In this document: in pieces, positions 32,952-42,449 of the stretch
How the letters are laid out: each line of letters opens with the position of its first letter
How positions within the stretch are numbered: position 1 is the first letter of the stretch
Origin: PALSA-1004 sp041483135
Lineage (GTDB): Bacteria > Pseudomonadota > Gammaproteobacteria > Burkholderiales > SG8-41
NCBI GenBank assembly: GCA_041483135.1
Contig: JBGPFE010000005.1
Coordinates: 72,655-136,654, forward strand
Direction: 5' to 3'
DNA length: 64,000 nt
Program-made: the position numbers and the translations under genes
Notes under the pieces: model-generated
What the model was told of the DNA's origin: nothing
Database searches by the model: none
What the model saw: the letters and a program-made list of their open reading frames with translations, nothing else

Positions 32952-33906
32952 ATTCTACAAACAACGAACTTACCGAGTCCTCGTTGCTGATGCGCAACAT
33001 GGTCTCGGCAAGCAGTCCTGCTATCGACAGCGCGCGGATGCGCTTGCATTTCGCCGCATCCTCGCGCAGCGGTATCGTGTCCGTCACCACCAGCTCGTCG
33101 ATCGCCGAACTCGCGATGCGCTCGACCGCTTTGCCCGACAGCACCGGATGGGTGCAATACGCGAGTACTTTTTCCGCGCCCTGCTCTTTCAGCGCCTTCG
33201 CCGCCTCGCACAGCGTATTGGCCGTATCGACCATGTCGTCGACGATCACGCAAACGCGCCCGCTCACATCCCCGATGATGTTCATCACGGTAGCGACATT
33301 TGGCCGCGGCCGCCGCTTGTCGATGATGGCAAGGTCGGCCTCGAGCCGCTTCGCGAGCGCCCGCGCGCGCACCACGCCGCCGACGTCCGGCGATACCACG
33401 ACCAGGTTCTTGTAGTCGTGCTTCCATACGTCGCCGAGCAGTATCGGCGCCGAATAAATATTGTCGACCGGGACATCGAAAAAGCCCTGGATCTGCTCCG
33501 AGTGCAGATCCATCGTCAATACCCGGTTCACGCCGACCGAAGCCAGCATGTTGGCCACCACCTTGGCGGTGATCGGCACGCGCGCCGAACTCGGCCGGCG
33601 GTCCTGGCGCGCGTATCCCATGTAAGGGATCGCCGCCGTCACGCGCGACGCTGATGCGCGCTTCAGCGCGTCGACCAGCACCAGCACTTCCATCAGGTTG
33701 TCGTTCGGCGGCGAGCAGATCGACTGCAGCACGAACACATCCTTGCCGCGAACGTTTTCGAGCACCTCGACCATCACTTCGCCGTCGCTGAAACGGCCGA
33801 CCTTGGCCTTGCCTAGATGAATGTTCAGATGGTGCACCACATCCGCGGCGAGTTTCGGCGTCGCGTTGCCGGTGAACACCATCAAGCGGTCGTAGGGCAC
33901 GGTCAC
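32950..33906 (-). CDS. prs: Ribose-phosphate pyrophosphokinase
   Basis: 318 residues from GTG 33906. Seen: LMVFTGNATPKLAADVVHHL, DGEVMVEVLENVRGKDVFVL, VLTMDLHSEQIQGFFDVPVD, and the PRPP loop CVIVDDMVDTANTLCEA. Makes PRPP from ribose 5-phosphate and ATP. Follows tRNA-Gln by about 30 bases. Confidence 0.97.
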   Translation of the reverse strand: MTVPYDRLMVFTGNATPKLAADVVHHLNIHLGKAKVGRFSDGEVMVEVLENVRGKDVFVLQSICSPPNDNLMEVLVLVDALKRASASRVTAAIPYMGYARQDRRPSSARVPITAKVVANMLASVGVNRVLTMDLHSEQIQGFFDVPVDNIYSAPILLGDVWKHDYKNLVVVSPDVGGVVRARALAKRLEADLAIIDKRRPRPNVATVMNIIGDVSGRVCVIVDDMVDTANTLCEAAKALKEQGAEKVLAYCTHPVLSGKAVERIASSAIDELVVTDTIPLREDAAKCKRIRALSIAGLLAETMLRISNEDSVSSLFVE

Positions 33907-33936
33907 CTTTCTGAACTCAGGCCTGGGCCTGTAAAA

Positions 33937-34011
33937 TGGCTGGGGAGGTAGGGATCGAACCTACGAATGCCGGAATCAAAATCCGGTGCCTTACCACTTG
34001 GCGACTCCCCA
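33937..34011 (-). tRNA. tRNA-Gln(UUG)
   Basis: 75 bases, cloverleaf with encoded CCA. 5' TGGGGAG pairs with CTCCCCA; anticodon stem-loop CCGGA-TTTTGAT-TCCGG with anticodon TTG; T-arm GTAGG-TTCGATC-CCTAC. Between ispE and prs on the same strand, a common betaproteobacterial arrangement. Confidence 0.95.
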
Positions 34012-34052
34012 AACGCTAGCAAAACCTCTGGCGCGCGATGCCGGCGCCGCCC

Positions 34053-34892
34053 TTACCCGCCCAGCTGCCACAACGGATGGCGGTCGAGACCCCGGGCAAT
34101 AATGCCGCGCATCGTCGGCGGCAGCTGCTTCAACACCGCGCGCGCTTCAGCTTCAGTGCCGAATTCGGCAAACACGCAGGCGCCGGACCCCGTCATCAGC
34201 GCAACGCCGAATTGCCTGAGCCAAGCGAGGTGCCGCGCGACTTCGGGGTAATGCCGGCACACCACCGGTTCGAGGTCGTTTTGACCCGACCCAACCGAAA
34301 AGGGCGGTATTTTAATCGGATTCGAATCCCTAATCAAATCCGGGTCTTGGAAAATCAAGGCCGTGGACACGCTGACCGGCGGAATCAGCACCAGATACCA
34401 GGCCGGCGGCAGCCCGAGCGGCCGCAAGCGCTCCCCCACGCCGCGGCCTTCCGCCGACTCGCCGAACACGAATACCGGCACGTCGGCGCCCAGCCCCAGC
34501 GCCAGTTCCTGCAGCCGCGCGCGCGGCCAATTCAGGCCCCACAGGCGGTTCAACGCGATCAGGGTGGTTGCCGCATCCGAGCTGCCGCCGCCTAAGCCCC
34601 CGCCGAGGGGGAGCCGTTTTTCGAGCGCAATGTCGGCGCCGAGCCGCGTCCCGCTTTTCTGCTGCAGCAGCCGTGCCGCACGCAGCGTCAGGTCCTCGCC
34701 GGCGCTGACGCCGGCCACGTCGTTCACGCGCGCGATCACGCCGTCCTCGCGCACTGCTAAGCGCAGCGCGTCGGCGTAATCGATAAAGCGGAACACCGTC
34801 TGCAGCAGGTGGTAGCCGTCGGCGCGCTGGCCGGTCACGCGCAACATCAGGTTGAGCTTGGCCGGCGCCGGATAAGTCGTACCGCCGCTCAT
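34053..34892 (-). CDS. ispE: 4-(cytidine 5'-diphospho)-2-C-methyl-D-erythritol kinase
   Basis: 279 residues of the GHMP kinase family: YPAPAKLNLMLRVTGQRADG at the N-terminus and the ATP loop LPLGGGLGGGSSDAATTLIA. Fourth step of the MEP isoprenoid pathway. The ATG at 34892 is shared with the lolB end (4-base overlap); the longer frame above it is an artefact. Confidence 0.96.
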   Translation of the reverse strand: MSGGTTYPAPAKLNLMLRVTGQRADGYHLLQTVFRFIDYADALRLAVREDGVIARVNDVAGVSAGEDLTLRAARLLQQKSGTRLGADIALEKRLPLGGGLGGGSSDAATTLIALNRLWGLNWPRARLQELALGLGADVPVFVFGESAEGRGVGERLRPLGLPPAWYLVLIPPVSVSTALIFQDPDLIRDSNPIKIPPFSVGSGQNDLEPVVCRHYPEVARHLAWLRQFGVALMTGSGACVFAEFGTEAEARAVLKQLPPTMRGIIARGLDRHPLWQLGG

Positions 34893-35446
34893 GGCTGTGC
34901 AGCCGTCAGGCCGTCGATCACGAGCCGGATTTCGGCCTCGGCGCCGGCAATCTCGAGGCGCGAGGGGCGCGTTGCGCCGGGTTCGGCATAATGGAACGCG
35001 ATCCGCCAGTCGTCCTGCCCGAGCCGCGTGACGCGGTACGCTGCATCGCGCTCGACCGCACCGAGCAGCATGCCCGGCGCCGGCCGGCCGAGCACCCAAT
35101 ACCGCATGCCGGCGACCGGAAAGCGCCAGCCTAACGCGCTCTTGGTCAGGCTTTCGATCGAGCCCGCGCGGAATTGGCGCTGATCGGCGGCGGTGAGCGT
35201 CGCGCCGCCGGCATCGGCCTGCAGATAGGCGATGGTCTGACCGAGCGGCGCGGTAAGCCAGATTTCGTCGCCGCCGGCATTCTGCTTCCAGCGCAGCGCG
35301 CTCGTGAAACCGCGATCCTGATAGCGCACCACGATGCGGCCGGCGAGCTCGAACCCGGGTGGTGCCGGCGCGAGCGTTGCCGTCGACGCGCAGGCAGCGA
35401 GCAGCGCGACACACAGCGTCGCGCAAAACCGCAACCGGGGACTCAT
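34889..35446 (-). CDS. lolB: Outer-membrane lipoprotein LolB
   Basis: 185 residues with lipobox LLAAC at ~18 and the LolB beta-barrel sequence (FELAGRIVVRYQDRGFTSAL, WKQNAGGDEIWLTAPLGQTI, ALGWRFPVAGMRYWVLGRPA). It receives lipoproteins from LolA at the outer membrane. Overlaps ispE, the standard lolB-ispE pair. Confidence 0.95.
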   Translation of the reverse strand: MSPRLRFCATLCVALLAACASTATLAPAPPGFELAGRIVVRYQDRGFTSALRWKQNAGGDEIWLTAPLGQTIAYLQADAGGATLTAADQRQFRAGSIESLTKSALGWRFPVAGMRYWVLGRPAPGMLLGAVERDAAYRVTRLGQDDWRIAFHYAEPGATRPSRLEIAGAEAEIRLVIDGLTAAQP

Positions 35447-35474
35447 TGTCGACCCACCGGCAGCCGGGCGCCGG

Positions 35475-37226
35475 TCAGGGGGAGAATTTCTTGACCGTCG
35501 CCAGCAATACTTCGTTGGCGGGATTGGCTTTCAGCGCGTTGTTCCAGATCTTGCGCGCTTCGTCGCGCTGACCGGCCGCCCATAGCACTTCACCGAGATG
35601 GGCCGCGATTTCAGCGTCCGGCCGCAGGTCGAATGCCCGCTTCAGAAAAGTGATGGAGGCATCGTTCTGGCTCATGCGATAGAGCACCCAACCCATGCTG
35701 TCCATGATGAACGGGTCATCGGGCGCGAGCTTGAGCGCCTGCTCGATCAGCGTGTAGGCCTCCTGCAGGCGCGTATTCCGGTCGGCAAGCGTATAGCCGA
35801 GCGCGTTGTAGGCGTGCGCGTAATCGGGCTTGATCTCGATCACCTTGCGCAGATTGGATTCGAGCACGTCGATGCGGTCTATTTTTTCGGCCGCCATCGC
35901 GTGGTCGTACAGCAACTCGGGCGAATTCGGATTTTTCTCGAGCGCCTGGCCGAGCACGTCGTACGCGGTGCGATATTCGTTCGCGTCGCGCAGCAACTGC
36001 GCTTCCGCCTGGGTAAGCTGCACGCGTTCTTGTGCATTGCGCGCCGCATCCTGCAGATACTTGCGCGCATCCGCGAGCTTGCCCTGCTTGGCGAGTATCG
36101 ACGCATAGCGCGAGCGCGCCGGCACATACTGCTCGCCGCTATTGATGCTGCCGTACCAGCGCAGCGCCTCGTCGAAACGCTTGCGCTCTTCATTGGTCTG
36201 CCCGAGGTAGAAACGCACCGCGTCGGGGTCCTTGTAGTTGGTATCGAGCGCGTGCAGCAGCTGCGTTTCGGCGGCATCGTAATCGTTCAACTGCAGCGAC
36301 AGCAAGCCGACCGCCATCGTCACGTCGGGATTGTTCGGGAACTCCTTCAGCAGCGCCTGAAACTCGTTGCGCGCGTCCGGGTATTTCTTGTCGGTCACCA
36401 GCAGCCGCGCGTAGTTGAGCCGCACATCCATCGCGTGCGGATGGCTCTGCAGGTAGCCCTGATAGTAGGCGAGCGCGTCGGCGTTCGAGGTGCGCTGCAG
36501 CAGCTGGCCCTGGAACAGCGCCGCCTGCTCCCATTCCGGGCGCAACCCGAGCGCTGCGCGTATTTCGTTCAGGGCAAGTTCGCTTTGGCCGGCGTCCCAC
36601 GCCGCCTGCGCAATGCTGTAATGCGCCTCCGGCAGCGTCGGATACGGCTTGGCGAGATTCTGCGTCAGTTGCAGCACCGCCGCTTTGTCGGGATGGCGGG
36701 CGAGCAGCGTATTCAACTGCAGGAAATTGTGGCCGATGTTGTCCTTGTCGGCGGCGAGCGATTTCTCGAGGTGCGGCCGCGCGTCGGCGAGACGCGCCTG
36801 GTTGACGAGCAGCGCCGCGAGCACCTGGCGCGCCTGCACCGATTCCGGGTCGGCCGCGAGCCAGATGCCCGCAGTTTCGAGCGCAACGCCGAGAAAGCGC
36901 GTTTGATATGCGATCGTAGTCGCGCGTTGCGCGATGCGCGGATCCTTGGTCTCGCGCGTCACTTCCAGATATGACTGGACCGCGACATTGTTCTGGCCGC
37001 GCTGCAACGCGATTTCGGCGAGCAGCAGTTTGAACAATATCGGCTGGCTTAATTCGTGGTTCGGCAGCACCGGCGGCTTCGCCGTCGGCCGCACCACGAC
37101 GCGCGGCTTCAACCCCGGCGCTGTAGCAGGCTGTTCGGGTTGCGCATCACCGGGCTGCAGCGGCTGCTGGGCACAGGCGGCGAGCGCCAAAATCGGCGCC
37201 CACGCGGCAAGCTTGAAAACTTTCAT
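35475..37226 (-). CDS. TPR-repeat lipoprotein upstream of lolB
   Basis: 583 residues from ATG 37226 with lipobox LALAAC, then a Pro-rich stretch and many TPR units along the chain (AHYSIAQAAWDAGQSELALN, AYNALGYTLADRNTRLQEAY, AEIAAHLGEVLWAAGQRDEA). Proteins of this size and position precede lolB in many betaproteobacteria. Outer-membrane or periplasmic scaffold role is probable; partner unknown. Confidence 0.88.
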   Translation of the reverse strand: MKVFKLAAWAPILALAACAQQPLQPGDAQPEQPATAPGLKPRVVVRPTAKPPVLPNHELSQPILFKLLLAEIALQRGQNNVAVQSYLEVTRETKDPRIAQRATTIAYQTRFLGVALETAGIWLAADPESVQARQVLAALLVNQARLADARPHLEKSLAADKDNIGHNFLQLNTLLARHPDKAAVLQLTQNLAKPYPTLPEAHYSIAQAAWDAGQSELALNEIRAALGLRPEWEQAALFQGQLLQRTSNADALAYYQGYLQSHPHAMDVRLNYARLLVTDKKYPDARNEFQALLKEFPNNPDVTMAVGLLSLQLNDYDAAETQLLHALDTNYKDPDAVRFYLGQTNEERKRFDEALRWYGSINSGEQYVPARSRYASILAKQGKLADARKYLQDAARNAQERVQLTQAEAQLLRDANEYRTAYDVLGQALEKNPNSPELLYDHAMAAEKIDRIDVLESNLRKVIEIKPDYAHAYNALGYTLADRNTRLQEAYTLIEQALKLAPDDPFIMDSMGWVLYRMSQNDASITFLKRAFDLRPDAEIAAHLGEVLWAAGQRDEARKIWNNALKANPANEVLLATVKKFSP

Positions 37227-37374
37227 CGCTGGATTTGGTCCGTGGGAGCGTCGCTGGAACACTCGTTAGAGCGGATAATTTCCCGCAAGTTCTTCATAAA
37301 CCGTAACATATTAGGTATATTTAGCGCCCACCACAAGCCATCCGCGTGCAGCGGCTGGCACGCCGGCGACAATA

Positions 37375-38322
37375 ATGACCGATCAGTCCACCGAGATTAC
37401 CGTTTCCGCCCAAGGGCTTTCGCGCAAATTCGGCGGCCACACCGCGGTCAGCGGCGTCAACCTCGAGTTGAAACGCGGCGAAATCCTCGGTTTCCTCGGG
37501 CCGAATGGCGCCGGCAAAACCACCACCATGCAGATGCTGACCGGCAATCTCGCGGCATCGAGCGGCGCGATCAGCATCTGCGGCATCGACCTGTTCGAGC
37601 GGCCGACCGCAGCGAAGGCGCGCATCGGCTACTTGCCGGAACATCCGCCGCTGTATCGCGAGCTCACCGTCAGGGAATATGTCGATTTGGCGGCGCGGTT
37701 GCACCGCGTCGCCAAATCGGCACGGAGCGCGGCCATCAACGACGCGCTCGCACGTTGCGGGCTCAGCGACGTTGCGCAGAAGCTGATCGGCACACTGTCG
37801 AAAGGCTATCAGCAGCGCGTCGGCATCGCGCAGGCGGTCGTGCACCAGCCCGATGTCGTGATTCTCGATGAGCCGACCATTGGCCTCGATCCCAACCAGA
37901 TCCGCGAAATCCGCACCCTGATCAGCGAACTCGGCGCCAACTACAGCGTCATCCTGTCGACTCACATCCTGCCCGAGGTCGAATCGGTATGCGACCGCGT
38001 GCAGATCCTGCATCATGGGTCCACGGTATTCAGCGACACCATTGCCGGACTCAAGCAGTTTCACGGCGGCCGCATGGTGCTGGTGGGACTCAAGCGCCCG
38101 CCTGCGGCAAGCGATATCGCGACGATCAGCGGTGTCGCGCGCGTCGAACCGGCCGGCGGCAACCTGTTCCGCGTCAGTTTTACCGATAACGCCGATCCGA
38201 CCGAGAACCTGGTGCGGCGCGCGGTCGAAAAATCATGGGGCCTGTATCAGCTGAGTCCGGCGCAGTCGAGCCTTGAAGACGTGTTCGTGCAGCTCACCCG
38301 GAAGGAGGAGACCTCTCCATGA
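37375..38322 (+). CDS. ABC transporter ATP-binding protein (GldA-like)
   Basis: 315 residues. Walker A LGPNGAGKTTTMQMLTGNLA, signature LSKGYQQRVGIAQAVVHQPD, Walker B VVILDEPTIGLDPNQI. The C-terminal ~100 residues are longer than in minimal subunits, as in GldA/NatA-like proteins. Overlaps the permease by 4 bases. Divergent from the TPR lipoprotein. Confidence 0.93.
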   Translation: MTDQSTEITVSAQGLSRKFGGHTAVSGVNLELKRGEILGFLGPNGAGKTTTMQMLTGNLAASSGAISICGIDLFERPTAAKARIGYLPEHPPLYRELTVREYVDLAARLHRVAKSARSAAINDALARCGLSDVAQKLIGTLSKGYQQRVGIAQAVVHQPDVVILDEPTIGLDPNQIREIRTLISELGANYSVILSTHILPEVESVCDRVQILHHGSTVFSDTIAGLKQFHGGRMVLVGLKRPPAASDIATISGVARVEPAGGNLFRVSFTDNADPTENLVRRAVEKSWGLYQLSPAQSSLEDVFVQLTRKEETSP

Positions 38323-39089
38323 TTTTCACCATCGCAGGCAAAGAGCTGAAAGCGCTGTTCGCCTCGCCGCTCGCGTGGGTGGTGCTCACGTTCATGCAGA
38401 TCATTCTCGCGTTCGGGTTCCTCAAGCGGCTTGACGATTTCATGCAGATTCAGCCGCAGCTGATCCAGGTGCCGAACCCGCCCGGCATTACCGAGCTGGT
38501 GGTCGCGCCGGTTTATGCCACGACGGCCGTGGTACTGCTGTTCGCGGTGCCGTTGCTCGCGATGCGGCTGATCGCCGAGGAGCGGCGCAACCAGACCATG
38601 GTGTTGCTGATATCGGCGCCGCTGTCGATGACCGAGATCGTCGCCGGCAAGTTCGTCGGGCTCCTGGCTTTCCTGCTGCTGGTCGTCGGCATCACGACGT
38701 TGATGCCGCTGTCGTTGCTGCTCGGCGGGCGCCTCGATTTCGGGTTGCTCGCGAGCCTCATTATCGGCGTCGCACTGCTCGCGGCGTGCTTCGCCGCGGT
38801 CGCGCTCTATGCGTCGTGCCTGACCGCGCAGCCGTTCGTGGCGGCGATGATCGCGTTCGGCCTGCTGCTCGGCATGCTGCTCGCCGGCGAGACCGCGGCC
38901 GACGGGCTGCGCGGCCGCGGCTGGCCGGTGCCGGCGGCGCTTGCGCAGGTACTGTCGCCGCTCAAGAACTTCGAGCCGTTCGCGAAAGGCGTGCTCGACA
39001 GCTACAGCGTTGCGTGCATGCTGCTGCTGATCGCGACTTTTCTGATTCTGACCATCCGCCGCCTCGACGCGGTGCGGCTGCGCGGCTAG
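38319..39089 (+). CDS. ABC-2 type permease (GldF-like)
   Basis: 256 residues with six hydrophobic segments: LAWVVLTFMQIILAFGFL, YATTAVVLLFAVPLLAMRL, FVGLLAFLLLVVGITTLMPL, LLASLIIGVALLAACFAAVA and others. Matches the ABC-2 permease of Gld-like systems. 3 bases before the GldG-like gene. Confidence 0.9.
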   Translation: MIFTIAGKELKALFASPLAWVVLTFMQIILAFGFLKRLDDFMQIQPQLIQVPNPPGITELVVAPVYATTAVVLLFAVPLLAMRLIAEERRNQTMVLLISAPLSMTEIVAGKFVGLLAFLLLVVGITTLMPLSLLLGGRLDFGLLASLIIGVALLAACFAAVALYASCLTAQPFVAAMIAFGLLLGMLLAGETAADGLRGRGWPVPAALAQVLSPLKNFEPFAKGVLDSYSVACMLLLIATFLILTIRRLDAVRLRG

Positions 39090-39092
39090 CCC

Positions 39093-40454
39093 ATGCATAT
39101 AACAGCCAGACTCCGCTTGCAATTGCTGGTGCAGAACGGCGTTTTCGTCGCGCTGCTGGTCGCGCTCGTAGCGATGCTCGCGTTTGTCGCGCAGGAGTAT
39201 CGCGCCGAGCGCGACATTACGCAGAATGGGCGCAACACGGTGTCACAGCAGACTCGCGAAGTGCTGGCCAAACTCGCCGGGCCGGTCAAGCTGACCACCT
39301 ATGCGACGCGCCAGGACGTGCGCGGCGACTTGCGCAAGCAAGTGCAGGACTTTCTGGCGCCGTACCAGCGCATCAAGCCTGATATCGGCATCACCTTCAT
39401 CGACCCGCGCGAGGAGCCCAAGCTCGTGCAGGCGGCCGGCATTCGCGTCAACGGCGAGTCGGTGGTCGAATACAATCAGAAGAGCGAGCACCTGATCGAT
39501 TACAACGAGCAATCGTTCATCAACGCGCTGATGCGGCTCGCACGCTCGCACGAACGCCTGGTGATGGCGCTCGAGGGTCACGGCGAACGGCGGCTGAACG
39601 GGGTTGCCAACCACGACCTCGGTGAATTCGGCAAGCAGCTGGGGGCCAAGGGCTTCAAGACCAACAGCCTCAATCTTGCCGTCGCGCAGGAAGTGCCGGC
39701 CAATGCCAGCATGCTGCTGATCGCCAATCCGCAGGTCGATCTGCAGCCGGCCGAAGTGCAGAAGATCAAGCAATACCTGCGGAAAGGCGGCAACCTGTTG
39801 TGGTTGATCGATCCGGAGCCGCTGCGCGGACTGCAGCCGATCAGCGAGTTCCTGGGCATCGTACTCGGGCCGGGCACGGTGGTCGACCCGGATGCGGCGC
39901 GGCTCAACGCGGCGCCCGCGGTCGCGATTGCGGCAAACTATGGCCGCCATGCGATCACCGATAATTTCCGGCTCAATACCCTATTTCCGTTTGCGCGCCA
40001 GGTCGGCTTTAACGATAAGGGCGGCGACGGCGGCGAGTGGCGCGTGACACGGCTGATCGAAGTCGCGCCGCGCGGCTGGATCGAGATGGGCAAGCTCGAC
40101 GCCAAGGTGAGCTTCGACAAGGCGCGCGACATCCCGGGGCCGGTCAACATCGCGGTCGCGCTCGAGCGCAACGTCAACGACCGTGCGCAGCGTGCGGTGG
40201 TGATAGGCAACGGCAGCTTCCTCGCCAACACCTTCCTCGGCAACGGCGGCAACCTCGACCTCGGGATCAACATCGTCAACTGGCTCGCCGGTGACGATGC
40301 GCTGATCGCGGTCCAGCCGCGGCCTTCGCTCGACAGCAATCTCGAGTTCGGGCGCGGCGCGCAATACCTGATCCTGTTCGGCTTCCTGATCTTCCTGCCG
40401 CTGATCTTCATAGCGACCGGAGTCATCATCTGGTGGCGCCGCCGCAGGGCATGA
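39093..40454 (+). CDS. GldG-like auxiliary protein of ABC system
   Basis: 453 residues. An N-terminal TM helix (LVQNGVFVALLVALVAMLAF), a long periplasmic ABC-type auxiliary domain (KLTTYATRQDVRGDLRKQVQ, ASMLLIANPQVDLQPAEVQK, GGNLLWLIDPEPLRGLQPIS), and a C-terminal TM (YLILFGFLIFLPLIFIATGV). Matches the family noted as auxiliary component of gliding-motility ABC systems; the role in this organism is unknown. Confidence 0.9.
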   Translation: MHITARLRLQLLVQNGVFVALLVALVAMLAFVAQEYRAERDITQNGRNTVSQQTREVLAKLAGPVKLTTYATRQDVRGDLRKQVQDFLAPYQRIKPDIGITFIDPREEPKLVQAAGIRVNGESVVEYNQKSEHLIDYNEQSFINALMRLARSHERLVMALEGHGERRLNGVANHDLGEFGKQLGAKGFKTNSLNLAVAQEVPANASMLLIANPQVDLQPAEVQKIKQYLRKGGNLLWLIDPEPLRGLQPISEFLGIVLGPGTVVDPDAARLNAAPAVAIAANYGRHAITDNFRLNTLFPFARQVGFNDKGGDGGEWRVTRLIEVAPRGWIEMGKLDAKVSFDKARDIPGPVNIAVALERNVNDRAQRAVVIGNGSFLANTFLGNGGNLDLGINIVNWLAGDDALIAVQPRPSLDSNLEFGRGAQYLILFGFLIFLPLIFIATGVIIWWRRRRA

Positions 40455-41284
40455 GAAACCGGCGGTGGCTCAATGTCGCGCTGCTGGCGGCGGTCGTTGC
40501 GCTCGCGCTGCTGGCGTATTTCAAGCCGCATAAGAGCGAGCCCGAACACCAGCTTTCGACGCTCAAGGCAGCCGACGCGAAGAGCATCAGGATCGAGATC
40601 GCCGGAGCCGCGCCTATCGTGCTCGAGCGCGCGGCAACGGAATGGCGGCTCAGCGCGCCGTTGGCCGCCCGCGCCGACAGCTTTCAGGCGCAGCGCCTGC
40701 TCGAAATACTCGATGCAACATCCAAAGACCGTTTTCCGGCAACCGGGCTCGCGCGCTTCGACCTCACCGATCCTTATGCGCGCATTACCATCAACCATCA
40801 AACATTCGGCTTCGGCGCAGTCAACCCGATGAGCCGCGAGCAATACGTGCTGACGCAGGACGGCATTTATCTCATTCCATTACGCTACGGCGCGGCGCTG
40901 ACGAAGGACGCGCTGCAATTGGCAAGCAAGCAATTGTTTGCGGCGGAGGAAGCGCCGGTCGCGTTCGAGTTCAAGGAATTCGGGCTCGCACAGCAGGACG
41001 GCAAGTGGCGGCTCACACCGTCGGCAGCGGACTTGAGCCAGGACGACCTCAACCGCTGGGTCGATGAATGGCGCCTCGCGACCGCGCTCGCGGTGCTACC
41101 CATGAGCGACCGCAAGCCGCTGGCGTCGATCAAGGTCAAGCTCAAAAGCGGCGGCGACATCAGCCTCGCGGTGGTGCAGCGCGAACCGGAACTCAGGCTC
41201 GCGCGCAGCGACCAGCAGTTCGAATATCAGTTTACCGCTGACGCCGCGAAGCGCTTGCTCGCGCCACCAGGCGCGGCAAAATAA
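40451..41284 (+). CDS. DUF4340 domain-containing protein
   Basis: 277 residues from ATG 40451 (ATGA overlap with GldG-like stop). N-terminal TM (WLNVALLAAVVALALLAYFK), then the DUF4340 pattern repeated as ADAKSIRIEIAGAAPIVLER, WRLSAPLAARADSFQAQRLL and NPMSREQYVLTQDGIYLIPL. Fourth gene of the Gld-like unit; likely periplasmic and anchored. Confidence 0.87.
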   Translation: MRNRRWLNVALLAAVVALALLAYFKPHKSEPEHQLSTLKAADAKSIRIEIAGAAPIVLERAATEWRLSAPLAARADSFQAQRLLEILDATSKDRFPATGLARFDLTDPYARITINHQTFGFGAVNPMSREQYVLTQDGIYLIPLRYGAALTKDALQLASKQLFAAEEAPVAFEFKEFGLAQQDGKWRLTPSAADLSQDDLNRWVDEWRLATALAVLPMSDRKPLASIKVKLKSGGDISLAVVQREPELRLARSDQQFEYQFTADAAKRLLAPPGAAK

Positions 41285-41286
41285 CG

Positions 41287-42102
41287 ATGCCCGAGCTGCC
41301 GGAAGTCGAAACCACGCGGCGCGGGCTTGCACCGCTCGTGTGCGGCACGACTGTGGCCGCAGTCGTGGTCCGCAACCGTGCGCTGCGCAAGCCGATCCCG
41401 CGTAACCTCGCGCGTATCCTCACGGGGCGGCGCATCGACACGCTCGAGCGGCGCGCGAAATATCTGCTGTTCCGCGCCGGCGACGGCACGCTGATCGTCC
41501 ATCTCGGGATGTCCGGCCGGCTGTGGGTCGTCCCCGCGGATACGGCGCCGGAAACGCACGACCACTTCGATCTCGTGCTCGCCAACGGACGCATCGTGCG
41601 GCTGCGCGATCCACGCCGCTTCGGCCTTGTGCTGTGGCAAACCGGCGACCCGCTCAAGCACAAGCTGCTGCGCGACATCGGCCCGGAGCCGCTCTCCGCC
41701 GCGTTCACTGCGGAGCGGCTCTTTCACGAAACACGCGCCCGCAGCGGCGCGATCAAGAACGCATTGATGGACAGCCATCTGGTCGCCGGTGTCGGCAACA
41801 TTTATGCGAATGAAGCTCTGTTCCGCGCGGGCATCAACCCGAAGTTGCCCGCCCGCAGGATCGGCCTCGCGCGCTATGCGATGCTCGTCGACAAGATCAG
41901 GGAGACGCTTACCGAGGCCATCGAGGCCGGCGGCTCGAGCCTGCGCGACTATGTGAATTCGGCGGGCGAGGCGGGATTTTTCCAGGACCGGTTTGTGGTC
42001 TACGACCGCGCGGAGCTGCCGTGCCTGACGTGCGGCACGCCGATCCGCAGCCTGGTGCAGGGACAGCGCTCGACGTATTACTGCCCGCGCTGCCAGAAGT
42101 GA
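41287..42102 (+). CDS. mutM: Formamidopyrimidine-DNA glycosylase
   Basis: 271 residues. N-terminal PELPEVETTRRGLAPLV with the catalytic Pro and Glu, DSHLVAGVGNIYANEALFRA (helix-two-turn-helix), and the zinc finger CLTCGTPIRSLVQGQRSTYY followed by CPRC. Removes 8-oxoguanine. 2 bases after DUF4340. Confidence 0.97.
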   Translation: MPELPEVETTRRGLAPLVCGTTVAAVVVRNRALRKPIPRNLARILTGRRIDTLERRAKYLLFRAGDGTLIVHLGMSGRLWVVPADTAPETHDHFDLVLANGRIVRLRDPRRFGLVLWQTGDPLKHKLLRDIGPEPLSAAFTAERLFHETRARSGAIKNALMDSHLVAGVGNIYANEALFRAGINPKLPARRIGLARYAMLVDKIRETLTEAIEAGGSSLRDYVNSAGEAGFFQDRFVVYDRAELPCLTCGTPIRSLVQGQRSTYYCPRCQK

Positions 42103-42106
42103 CGAT

Positions 42107-42187
42107 GCGTGAAACGTGAAAAGTGAGCAGTGAAACGCATAAAACAGCAGGCCCTCACGTTTCACATTTTACGTTTCACTTTTCACT
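42107..42187. repeat. Facing GTGAAAC heptamer arrays between mutM and ferredoxin
   Basis: GTGAAAC-GTGAAAA-GTGAGCA-GTGAAAC at 42109-42136 faces GTTTCAC-ATTTTAC-GTTTCAC-TTTTCAC at about 42159-42186. Both genes end here, so the paired arms may form a bidirectional terminator. Confidence 0.75.
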
Positions 42188-42440
42188 CGACTTTCTGGCT
42201 GGTGAGGCGCAAATACTTCTCGTGCAGCTGCTCTTTGGTCTCGACATGGCCGGGATCGAGCGGGATGCAATCGACCGGACACACCGCAACACACTGCGGC
42301 TTGTCGAAGTGGCCCACGCATTCGGTGCACAGCCTGGGGTCGATCACGTAGATTTCGTCGCCGGCCGAGATCGCGCCGTTCGGGCACTCCGGCTCGCAAA
42401 CGTCGCAGTTGATGCACTCGTCGGTGATCATCAGCGCCAT
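42183..42440 (-). CDS. yfhL: YfhL-family 4Fe-4S ferredoxin
   Basis: 85 residues with two clusters: ECINCDVCEPECPNGAI and LCTECVGHFDKPQCVAVCPV. Electron carrier; specific partner unknown. Follows coaD by 9 bases on the minus strand. Confidence 0.92.
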   Translation of the reverse strand: MALMITDECINCDVCEPECPNGAISAGDEIYVIDPRLCTECVGHFDKPQCVAVCPVDCIPLDPGHVETKEQLHEKYLRLTSQKVE

Positions 42441-42449
42441 GCGGTAGCC

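Noticed and set aside
34893..35426. N-terminal extension of ispE through lolB
   Set aside because: The ispE core starts at ATG 34892 and the extension overlaps lolB in another frame.
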